Origin: Morinoia aosen
Lineage: Eukaryota; Arthropoda; Malacostraca; Amphipoda; Talitridae
Assembly: GCA_030386875.1 (NCBI GenBank)
Contig: CM059558.1
Span: forward strand, 4,597,501-4,661,500
Length of the DNA stretch: 64,000 nucleotides
Direction of reading: 5' to 3'
In this document: in pieces, positions 54,665 through 64,000 of the stretch
Layout: every line of letters begins with the position of its first letter
How positions within the stretch are numbered: the first letter of the stretch is position 1
The notes under the pieces: model-generated
Databases searched by the model: none
Seen by the model: only the letters and a program-made list of their open reading frames with translations
What the model was told of the DNA's origin: nothing
Program-made: the position numbers and the translations under genes

Positions 54665-54890
54665 AACACGAAGCTGCTTGTTTTAACGAATATATCAATG
54701 CATCTCTCCATAATGTTAAATTTAGAGTAGAAATAGAGCAATCTATATTAAATTTTTGAATTAAAGTAGAGCTAAATGGGCAAATTCTGTATGTTGATGC
54801 ATTCGTGAAAAAGTCCAACTCCAGGCTCATCACCTCTGTCTTCAGGAAGCCAACGTTCACTGGTCTTGGTACGAACTGTTTCAGTTATAG
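54665..54890 (+). pseudogene. Penelope-like RT fragment
   Basis: The plus strand reads YINASLHNVKFRVEIEQSIL, and after a frame break ELNGQILYVDAFVKKSNSRL and ITSVFRKPTFTGLGTNCFSY. This matches the PLE segment 'HPNIKFT.E.E....L.FLD..V.....L.TSV(Y/F)RKPTFTGLGT..FS'. The corresponding part of the fragment at 43.5-44.5 kb aligns to it. About 75 codons survive. Confidence 0.7.
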
Positions 54891-54899
54891 TTACTAGGG

Positions 54900-56070
54900 A
54901 TGTGTCAAATTTTGTGCTAATACTTTACTTCATTGCGAGTACCGTGTGTCTAGCTAGGACTTTCGAAATATTCCTTATTGATAATTAACTTATAAGAAAA
55001 TCAGTGATTAACAATAAGTTCGCTAAACAGTAAACTTATCGTAGTTAATTCCTTTCCAAATATTCTGGATTAAGACTACTCTTCCTCTATTGTCACCTCG
55101 AGCAAGCAAAGCAGGAAAATTACGTAGGACTACAGTTTTTGGTTCATTTGAACCCTGAACTTGAATGGGAAGTCGTATCTCTGAGCAGTTAGTTTTTCCA
55201 ATTGAGTCGACGTCAGAGTGTTTAATAGAATTATTTTTTCAATATAAGTTAATTTTTAGAACGAAAGAAAGGAAGATTAAATGAGTGGATGTGTCTATGC
55301 GTGACTGCTGCATGCAGACTTGTGTTGGTAGTACCAAACTTCAACAATTCATTAGACACAGCCAACATTCAGGAATTTCCCATACAACTGGTCACATACT
55401 TTCCCCTCCTTCTCTTTGATCATTGTCAGCAATGCAATCATCCTTTAAAATAAAGAAATTCTCCCATGTACGGTGTAGAATTGATGTAGGCGGAACACAT
55501 TTTGAAGAATTTTTGTTGAGTAAATTCAAAATAAATATTGCGAGGAATTGTATCAATAAATTTGATCGCTTAAAATGATAAACAGCTAATATTTCAAAAC
55601 ACGCATTAATTTTACAAAATTTCATAAATGAAAATATGTTTATTTGACTTTTTTGTACCTGGTGTGGAATTTTATACCTATATTTTATACCAATTTTAAT
55701 TTTATAATTTTTTTTTAAATCTTTACCGAATTTATTTTTTATATTTCATGGAAGAAAAGGCGTTGATTTGGCCATTTTCTCCTTGTGTGCAATTACCTCT
55801 TGTTTTGAAACACCCAGAATACACGTTTTATACGCCAGTAATTTGGGATGCTGAGCTAAGTCCAGTAATGATATTTAATACATCAACTGTGTGTGTTGCA
55901 GGGACAACGTTCAACGGGCGAAATAAACAAAATTGATTGGTAAAAAATATGAATATGACTATTGAATTACTACTTCGGTTTATCACGCACGTTCTACACC
56001 ATTACATGCTGAACATTTTCTATGTCTGTAGAAAATATTTCCTATGGTAACTAATTTATTATTACATTGA
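54900..56070. other. No gene identified
   Basis: AT-rich with frames under 80 codons. Confidence 0.5.
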
Positions 56071-56077
56071 CCTGGCA

Positions 56078-56361
56078 AAGGTTAACATCGGCATCTTTGG
56101 GATGCTTTATTTTCAATCAAGCCTGATACATATGATCTTAGCATTGGTTTTTCAAATGTCTTATAACTAACCCTATATATAGGACACCATGACGGTTTCC
56201 CCGTAAAGCCGGTACCCATTTCCGACACCTGGGTTGAGTGGGGTATTATGCTTGAGCTTTCCCTTATACCCAACGGGGAAAATCTCCGCGCCAGCGCCGA
56301 GATACGAACCCGCGATTCCAACATACGAGCCCGATCCCTTAACCACTGTACCACGGAGAGC
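56078..56361 (-). mobile_element. tRNA-derived SINE, second full-length copy (284 bp)
   Basis: Same length and boundaries as the copy at 21778-22061, with A box TGGTACAGTGG and B box GGTTCGTATCT. About nine substitutions separate them. It lies directly beside the end of the gypsy LTR region. CACGGAGAG is doubled at its 5' border. Confidence 0.9.
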
Positions 56362-56379
56362 ACGGAGAGCACGGCAATG

Positions 56380-57090
56380 TGGGAATTGACGGATCAATTC
56401 TGTGAAAGGAAATGAAGATGGAAACAAGATAATTTAAGGTGACAAGACCGTCTTATCTGAACGAACATCATTCACTACAGCAAACAGCCGTCAAAAATGA
56501 CGGGATAAGACACTTTTCTTAAATAAAGCATACAGATTTGGATGGCACCAAATATATATATCACTATTGCGCCTGTGTTTAAAATAATCTTTCACAAGAG
56601 CCCTGGTGGAACTCGTATCACAAATACGGTCATTGAGCATCCTTTAAGAGCGTGAAGAGAGAGACGGACCAAACAATTTAATTTATTCACCGAAATTCTC
56701 ATTGTAATAAAATAAGAGAAATTACGCACAGAAAGTGGCATAAATACATTCATTTATTTAACAATTTGAGGAGACACCTTGCGTTTATTTTATATCAATT
56801 GACGACAAGTGAACTATCGACATTATCTCTGTGGAAGTTGACCATTCCGATAATATTTCAATCAATGAAAGGAGACTATTTATGCGGGGCAGTGAAACGC
56901 TTGTGGTAATCTTAGCGGAGGCTTTTATTGGGGAGAATCAGGTGCGGTAACAGGTGAGAACTATATGGTTGATTGAGCGTCAAACGACAGGTAAAATCGC
57001 CTTAAGTAGGCTGCGAGACGAAGACATCAAGATATCAAGAGAAACCCGCAAGACGAATGGCAAGAGTAAGCGCACGGCTCGCACATTACA
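56380..57090 (-). repeat. 3' LTR of the gypsy-type element (left limit uncertain)
   Basis: On the minus strand it begins TGTAATGTGCGAGCC at 57090, right after a polypurine tract. It contains the blocks shared with the relic at 10510-11120. The distal end is not fixed because the partner LTR lies outside the window; it may reach the SINE border near 56380. Confidence 0.6.
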
Positions 57091-57103
57091 CCCCCCCTTG
57101 TTT
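57091..57103 (-). other. Gypsy polypurine tract
   Basis: On the minus strand ACAAGGGGGGG immediately precedes TGTAATG. Confidence 0.8.
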
Positions 57104-58554
57104 CGGACAAGAAAGTAATCGGATGAGAATAAAACTAAATGCAAACAAGGTAATCATAAAAAAATCAAAAAGAATTGAGAGAATGAACGAAGTCGTTTGA
57201 CAAAAGTATTCAAATTTAATACGAAAACTCTAGGTTAAAAATAGCGCTATTACTCGATGTCGGTATTTTAAACTGTCTCGCCCGTCATACTATGTAAAAT
57301 TTACCATTTCCGAATGAATTTGAATCAATTGACTAATAACACACCATCCAAAAATTATTTTATCTATTAAAAATTAGGCAACGCAAGCAAAAACAAGGGC
57401 AGCGAAAGCGAAAGAAAAAGTAGCAATGCCCTGTTCAAAGTTAAACGGAAATAACTCGGAACAACTAAAGACAAACAACCCTTGGTTAAACAGACACACG
57501 GTTGAATGATGTGCACTTAAATAACATTACGAAATTAGTTAACCGTTCAAAACTAGCTTGAAAGCGCTGCAATGCACCAAAAGTAGAATTACTCAACGCT
57601 AAATAATTAAAAAACTAAAACGCAACTAAATTTATGGCCTTCAAACAAACAACGATAAAGATTAAAAATTCAAAGAAAAACGCAAAAAAAATTTTAAACA
57701 AAATACTATAAACAAGCCAATACCATTACCACATTAACGATTTACAACCGTAATTACCACTCGCTTTTCACAAATTAATATATCTCTTACTAGAAACACA
57801 AAAAAAAATATTGAAAAAAAAATTAAAGAAACGCATCGATAAGCTTACGCACCACCTAACATCGCAAAATTAGCAAATATTAAATAGCTTAAGAAATGTT
57901 AGAAACACGTCATGAAAAAAAATACCTTTTTTTTAAAAAAAACCTTCCACACCTTACAACCATCTTAACACCAGATATAAAAACGATTAATAGATTTTAA
58001 TACTTAAAAAGTAACGAACAAAAACGGAATTAGTAATTGGCAAAATAGTACTAACTTACCGTGCAACAGGATAGTCAGCACGCCGACAGAGGTAGGTTTA
58101 GAAAAAACGCCATAGCCTTTCATTATTAAACGCAAATAGCAAATAGTAAAAATAATTTCCAACAAATCGAAAAAGAAAACCTCAAAGTTTACACATTGGG
58201 AAATTAGAATTATGCGAACCCTTAACTCTTAGCACAGACATATTTTCCGTTTTTCCTAAATTTGCTGGGCGTTGTAAAATTGCGCGACATTAGTAATAAC
58301 AGCATGCAGTTAAAATTAAAAGATTATAAATAAGGCTATATTTTTTATTAACACATCTTAATGCTAAAAGAAACACTCTGACGTAATTCCAATAAACACT
58401 TTGACGTAACTTTCAACGCATTGGAACGCAATTTCCGCACTTTTCAACGCATTTTTCAACGCATTAGATCCTAAATTTTTATTTTCAACTTAACGAATTA
58501 ATTTTCAATTTCTAATTAGTTTTATAATTTTCAATTTCTCAATTTAATTTCAAT
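57104..58554 (-). other. Gypsy 3' non-coding region
   Basis: Strongly A-rich on the plus strand (T-rich on the element strand), no frames of note. It is unusually long, about 1.4 kb between the third ORF and the polypurine tract. It may once have coded for the remainder of an env-like protein, but nothing is readable. Confidence 0.5.
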
Positions 58555-58917
58555 TCACCAACACATCACCGCTAATGTCAACGTTCGTGACTTACACTTG
58601 ATCTTGGTGATTGTTGCACCTGGGCGACAATCAGCCCCTCGACGCAGCTGGGAATCCTCTAGGCGCTCGGAACGCTCGGAAAGATTTTCCAAGCTACGTT
58701 TCACGTAGTAAAGGACCGCCCCATGGCCCATCGTAGTCAACAAAAGCAGCATCACCAGGACGTCGGTGACGCTGTGTGGCAAGAGGTCCATATGTGAGTG
58801 CGACTTCATCAACTCTTCGTAGAGTTCGCCATTTACCCCCTGATTTTTGGCTATCGCCGACGCCAAAGTATCCACGTCGACGAGTGAAACTTGGTTGCCC
58901 ATCGCAAACACGTCCAT
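58555..58917 (-). CDS. Small third ORF of the gypsy-type element, one membrane segment
   Basis: 120 codons from ATG 58915-58917 (MDVFAMGNQVSLVDVDTLA) to TAG-type stop at 58555. A splice acceptor (CTGTTCTTCGTGCAG) ends 16 bases upstream, at 58934, so it may be made from a spliced RNA as in gypsy-group env genes. A hydrophobic stretch VTDVLVMLLLLTTMGHGAVL is followed by a charged, coiled-coil-like KRSLENLSERSERLEDSQLR. There is no signal peptide and no furin-type site. It does not resemble a complete env protein. Its position after pol is that of ORF3. Confidence 0.5.
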   Translation of the reverse strand: MDVFAMGNQVSLVDVDTLASAIAKNQGVNGELYEELMKSHSHMDLLPHSVTDVLVMLLLLTTMGHGAVLYYVKRSLENLSERSERLEDSQLRRGADCRPGATITKIKCKSRTLTLAVMCW

Positions 58918-58989
58918 GTAAATCCTGCGTATCCTGCACGAAGAACAGATACAAAGACGATTAGCATGACCAAAAAATAACAAACTGAT

Positions 58990-59715
58990 AATCCTGTGTT
59001 ATAAATACCTAAACAAACAAGCATAAACGCTTGATGCAAAGACTTCAGTAGTCCGATAATGTTCATCTAATCAGAAACAATGTTTTGAAAAAGAAAAATA
59101 AATTCGTGTCAGACCCTCGGTCGGGTAGCAACCAACCACTGTATGAATTTAATTTATTTGCGCTGACGACAAAGCATTCCATCTCAAAGTAAAAATAGCA
59201 ATGTGAGTTGCGTGGCAGCGCCAAGACAGCCTGTCTTACGTGATGAACTGCAGCGTCAGCGATTGCATTTAGCAGTCGAAGAATTCCCTCACCATTTAAA
59301 ATGTCAACTCAGCAAGAATATCCAAGCGACCGCACGCCTAGAGTTGCATTTGCTCAGCAAAAACCAACGTGAATTCCATTTCAAAGGTTGATAAAAACGT
59401 CTGGTTAATTTTGCTAGATATACATTCCTTTTAACATCCAGGTTAAAAACAACAGTTAAACTAAATTAACATTAAAAGCGCAGCACAAAGGGCTGAAATT
59501 ATAACATATGGATTATAGAGAATAATAATGAAACTCAACTTATGAAACACAGTGCATATCACATAGCAAAAAATACTTAAACTATGATTATTTACCTTAG
59601 TGCAAATGTTAAACAAGCTAACACAGTTGTCCTGCACAGTAAATCGTAATTCGTCGAGTCTTTGCGACGTCAAAAACGTAAGTCATAAGCATAGCAAAAA
59701 TGGACTTGTCATTTT
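58990..59715. other. Gypsy region between pol and ORF3
   Basis: No frame with motifs. It presumably corresponds to an intron or spacer of the element. Confidence 0.4.
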
Positions 59716-59718
59716 AAC

Positions 59719-60314
59719 TCATAGTTTAACCTTCCTCAAGGGTAATATGTGGTTTAAATTGCTTCTATAAATTTTGGAACCAATTTTAACTTCGGTCCAA
59801 TTACGCTTGACCTTCTGAACCACGGCTGGCCCTAACCAGGTTAATTCAAGCTTATGTTTTTTCTCGTGATTTTTCAAAAGCACACGGTCGCCTACCTTGA
59901 CGTCTTTATTTCGACGCTTGATATTTTTGTAAAGATTTCTTTCCGTAGTGTTATTTGAAATCAAATTTCTAATATTCTCTACGGTGCGGGCGGCTTCTTT
60001 TGCTCGAAAATTAGCCAAATCTATTTCTTCATCATAACTGCAAGTTACGGAATCAAAACTCTCGGACTGATAGAATGGGCAGGTGTCCCTATTGAACACC
60101 ACAAAACTAGGAGTTTCGCCTAAAGTAAAATTTAGTGCATTGTTTAATGCATTTTCCACCACCTCAATTCACTGGTCCCACTCGGCATGAGGGAGGGAAT
60201 TTACATATAGCTTCAACAAATTGGTATTTTTCTTATTATTTCTCTCTACTATAGCGTTGGAATGAGGACTATGAGCCAAAACTTCTTTTTCGCGATAGCA
60301 TGAATATTTGCAAA
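59719..60314 (-). pseudogene. Gypsy integrase C-terminal part
   Basis: The first part reads REKEVLAHSPHSNAIVERNN, which holds the catalytic Glu of the DDE triad. It is followed by NLLKLYVNSLPHAEWDQ, a TGA stop at about 60174 (Trp expected), and then an open frame VENALNNALNFTLGETPS to 59719. The end has VKVGDRVLLKNHEKKHKLE and WLGPAVVQKVKRNWTEVKI, the usual gypsy integrase C-terminal (GPY/F-type) module, with GP kept. One nonsense change and one frameshift separate it from the core. Confidence 0.8.
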
Positions 60315-60680
60315 CTATTTAACAGCCACCGACTTGAATTCCCAAGCATTATCAGAAATTAAAGTTTGAGGAAATCCAAAAATGGAGAAACAATTACTTA
60401 AACATGAAATTACCGTATTCGTAGAACGATTAGAAGTCGCGTACAATTTGCAAAACCTAGAAAAAAGATCTATTATGATTAAAATGTACTTGTTGCCATT
60501 ATCGGTAGCTTTTAGTGGACCAAGATAGTCCATGGAAACAACTTCAAATGGTTCTTTCGCTGTCGGAGCAGTCAAAATTTTAATTGGCACAGAAGTTCGT
60601 GCCTTAGGTAACTTACAAACTTCACAATCTCGTACGAATTTTCGCACAATCGTTTTCTCCAAATGATTATAGAATCTAAT
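60315..60680 (-). pseudogene. Gypsy integrase core, frameshifted on both sides
   Basis: RDCEVCKLPKARTSVPIKI is the Cys pair of the HHCC finger. VVSMDYLGPLK (first Asp) and LISDNAWEFKSVAVK (second Asp) belong to the DDE core. The His pair probably lies in HSMYHTDDVH at the end of the preceding frame. Frames break near 60681 and near 60317. Confidence 0.85.
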
Positions 60681-63640
60681 TTAAAATTTAAACAAAGTAT
60701 GAACATCATCTGTATGATACATCGAGTGAATGGCCAAAATAGCTTTACCCATTAAAGAGTTAGGTACCACTGCAATAAATATTGTACTAGGTCGATTGTC
60801 AATCTGTCTACGTCGGTACAAAATGTCGTTCAGAATTACAAATTTCTGTAGGTCTGGAATTTTAGAAATACTACCATGCAGTAATGCCTCTTTCACTTCT
60901 ATGCAAAAAGGATCTTTCTCCTGCTCGTCGATAAATTCTTTTAGAGTCCAAGAAATCTCATTGCCTTTCGATACATAGTCTATAAGCTTGGGACGTACCT
61001 CTTTGCTTGCTGCGACGTCAGCACTGTCGCTATACTGCGGGTCAACTACCTCATGTCTAGTCATGTCTTTTTTTCTCTGCGATCGAGTCTCAGCGATGCA
61101 AACATCTGATTCAAGCGCGGATTCCAGAGCATCACAGTGCTCTAGTTCTTTAATGGTTAACTTTTCATTGTTTATAGGAAGTCTGCTTAAATAATCAGCT
61201 ACGACATTTTGTTTCCCAGGTAAATATTTTACAATAGGATCAAAAGAATGTACGTTTATACACCATCTGGCCATGTTGGTGTCTTCCGGGAGTTTTTTGT
61301 TGAAAAGCGGCGCAAGAGGCCGATGATCCGTATAGACACGGATAGGATACCCAGTAATCAAATATTTTAAATATTTTAGAGCTGAATAAATCGCGAAAAA
61401 TTCCTTCTTGGTCGTACTATAAAGCCTCTGGCTTGAATTCAGACTTTTACTATAATAAGCCACAGGGCGCAAAATTTGATCGCTTGAATCTTTTGTCTGC
61501 ATCATGACTGCTCCGATGCCAGAGTTAGACGCGTCTGTAAATACGTGGAAATCCTTAGTGTAGTCAGAATGTCTTAAAACCGTATCAGAAGTCAATGCAG
61601 ATTTAATAAAAACAAAACTCTTCTGGCATTCGTTGGTCCACTCATATTCAACGTCTTTCCTTAAAAGTCTGTACAGAGGGTAAGCTACCTCAGCAAAGTT
61701 AGGCAAGAAATTGCGGAAACAGTTAGCTAAACCTGGAAACTGTTGCAGCTCCTTTACATTTACGGGGGGTTTGCATTCCTGTAGTTTCTCCGAATTTTTA
61801 CATCTAATACCATCTGCGGCAATAACATGCCCCAAATATTCAATTTCTTTCATGAAAAAATGACATTTCTCAAGCTTCAATGACAGGTTACCCGATCGAA
61901 GCATCTTAAGGACGCTTCCAATATCATCCAAGTGCTGATTTTTAGTTTTGGAATATACTAAAATATCGTCCAGGAAAACGAACGCGATTTTTCCCAGAAT
62001 GGGTGCAAGGGCAGAGGTGATCACCCTCTGGAATACACTTGGACTCGTACTCAAACCGAAAGGTATCCTACGGAAGTGAAACTTCCGATAGTTAACACTA
62101 AAAGCAGTAAATTTCCTACTCTCTTGGTCTAATTCGACCTGATGAAAGGCCGAGCGCAGATCTAAATTAGTGAACCATGTGTTACCTCCTAAAGTCGATA
62201 ATATTTCATCAATTCTGGGTATAGGATAAGATTCTTTCACCAAAACTTTGTTAAGGGCCCTGAAATCTATAACGGGCCGGAGCTCTCCGGACTTTTTCTT
62301 AACCACTATGACTGGAAAATTCCAGTCAGACATCGATTCCTCAATTATTCCCTGTGAAAGCATGTCATTAGTAATTTTCATCACTTCCTCCTGATATTTA
62401 TGAGGAATTCTGTATGGAGCTAAATTCAGTACAGGTGCACCCGGTTTCAACTGAATCCGGTGCGTCATAATGTTTGTAACACATATAGATTCCCCTTCTA
62501 GCGTAACTACATCACGAAACTTATTTAATAAATTTACTAAGGGTAACTGCATGTCCTCTTCATGACATGAAATATCATCATTTGTTAAAAGACGTCGTAC
62601 TTCCTGCTTTCCTCCACACGACACACCCCCTTGTGCATTAACTCCCAACTCCTCATTACTAGCGAGAATTTGATTTTTGCCGCGATCGTCAGACTCCAAC
62701 CCAAGTTTCCTCCCTGCTATGGCCTCAATTCCACCACCAGCCGAGACAAACTGCATTGAATCCGACACCGCGTCAGAATTTATTTCCACACTGTTAGCGT
62801 CTCTAAGTGCTGTTTCAACGCTAGTGATATACATTTCGTTCTCGACCTCATCAGCTGAAATTAATTCCAAGTTGCATAACATGGTATTCTCGGTAAAGTA
62901 AATAGCATCTTCTTGTGCATTTAGAATCATTACAGGCACCACGCCATCTTCCTCGACACGAACAATGGACTCAGCCAAAAGGGCTCCATTTTCAAGACAT
63001 CTTTTCTGAATTAAATACTCTCCAGGAGTTGCTTTCTTAGCAAATCCGTACACTATCTTCATAGAGTTACCGGGCACCTCTACCTGAGTGCAATGAACTA
63101 TCAACGGCCTTGTGCTCTGCCTCGCCTCACTCGCGGGCACGATTTTTTTCTTTTCTCTGCAGCTACTATTTTTCGCGCGGTAACTGACTCCGTTGCTCTT
63201 CCTGGCAACCACAACATCAGACAACAGACAGTCGCTGTTCACGATATTTTTCATCACAACTTCTCTACTTAGTGCCGGTTCCACATTTAACTCATAAAAT
63301 GGCACAGTAATACCTTCCAAATCGAGGGTTCTGTTTTTAAAATTAATGATGGCGTCACTCAGCACATCACGTCCTAAAATAAGATCGTAATTAAATTTTG
63401 CATCTTTAACGATCAGAGCACTAGTTTTTAGTACTCTGTTAGTACCTGGAATTGAAATAGTCAACTCTACCTCTCCGCTGACGTTACTTTTACCATTAAT
63501 ACCTTTCACCATCAAACGACTCGGCTCAACTTCTTCGTTCAGGTGCTTGATCTGCTTGTAACTTATTAAGCATTTTTCGGATCCGCTATCTAACAGGGCA
63601 CTTAAATACTGATCATTATTATGTAAAATTATCGTAGGTT
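60681..63640 (-). CDS. Gypsy pol: protease, reverse transcriptase, RNase H
   Basis: The frame is open from about 63640 to TAA-type stop at 60681. Protease ALLDSGSEKCLIS (about 63570-63600) has DSG, and YDLILGRDVL is the flap/ILGRD motif. Counting from 63515, RT begins near residue 350: FTNLDLRSAFHQ (D452) and FVFLDDILVYS (D516, D517). RNase H has FTDASNSG (D661), TKKEFFAIYSALK (E705), YTDHRPL (D730), VVADYLSR (D774). The core of about 1000 codons has no internal stop, in contrast to the integrase. Between protease and RT lies a long linker rich in Glu and Asp. Downstream the integrase is broken, so the polyprotein could not complete integration. Confidence 0.93.
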
Positions 63641-64000
63641 TATTAGATTTTTAAACGCAACTAAACCAGTGCCTTTTTTATTGAAACTGCTCTTTATGAC
63701 ACTAGCGGAAAAGTAGGCCTTAACTGCTTTGCTTTGTAGCTGACTATCATCCGCAAGCTCTTCGTCTTGCAACAATTTGTACCTATTTTCACATTTGAAC
63801 AATGGATCAATGACAGATTCAAATTCGTTTGTCTCGGATGTACCTGGAATTTCGACCACAGCTTCAAGATTTACGAGAGTGCTGCTCATTCTATCGGGCT
63901 CAATCTCATTCTCACTGCTACCTCTACCTTTTTCTACTCTTCTGATAAAAAATCCCGAGCATCAGGCTCGGAATCTGCAAGATGCACCTCACTCTTTCCA
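63629..64000 (-). pseudogene. Gypsy gag C-terminal end, cut by the window edge
   Basis: A frame ending LVAFKNLINLR at 63629 overlaps the start of the protease frame, which is shifted by -1, as is common between gag and pol in gypsy elements. The overlap includes an A-rich run (TTTAAAAAT). Another frame reads DSEPDARDFLSEE to a stop near 63945. No zinc knuckle is seen in the part available. The rest of gag and the 5' LTR lie beyond 64000. Confidence 0.5.

Overview
This is AT-rich nuclear DNA of an animal, most likely an insect or other arthropod. Coding is sparse, one gene has introns, and most of the window is transposable elements of many kinds. Degenerate TTAGG-type repeats (the common insect telomere motif), a tandem C2H2 finger family with HGEGQLF-type linkers, an I-type LINE, Penelope-like elements (PLEs), copia and gypsy elements and a tRNA-derived SINE all fit that view. 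I cannot name the species.

The only convincing host gene is a C2H2 zinc-finger gene on the minus strand between about 11.3 and 1.9 kb. Three coding exons can be joined with matching phases: an ATG exon at 11209-11320, a linker exon at 7548-7669 and a finger exon reaching down to 1943. A premature TAG at 2489 cuts the protein before its last fingers. A possible 5' untranslated exon lies at 13910-14001. The introns hold a miniature LTR element (4243-5214), a Penelope-like element with inverted ends (8493-9771), several copies of an old dispersed repeat and a degenerate LTR.

From 12.9 to 36 kb I see no intact host gene. This part holds a decayed LINE (13.0-13.4 kb), a palindromic element of about 2.5 kb centred near 21.46 kb and interrupted by a SINE, a 5'-truncated I-type LINE with RNase H (22.9-24.0 kb), a Penelope fragment (24.65-25.27 kb), a 15-bp minisatellite (26.9-27.5 kb), inverted satellite arrays (28.2-30.0 kb), a foldback repeat (31.3-32.3 kb) and a 751-bp palindromic MITE with an 8-bp target duplication (33510-34260).

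From 36.9 to 46.8 kb there is a nested stack. A young copia element (36957-43511; LTRs differing at 4 of 276 sites; target duplication GGTCA) sits just downstream of a Penelope fragment. It is split by a 1.8-kb PIF/Harbinger-like element that still encodes a MADF-type protein. Next to it, a LINE is split by a MITE carrying TTAGG-like repeats.

From 47 to 56 kb there are two minisatellites. One of them, with a 32-bp unit, is part of a dispersed repeat present three times here with 1, 3 and about 23 units. The window ends inside a decayed gypsy-type element on the minus strand (about 56.4-64 kb), with gag/protease/RT/RNase H/integrase remains and a small third ORF. Nothing here looks like an operon or a multi-gene pathway; the gene order is the result of repeated insertion.
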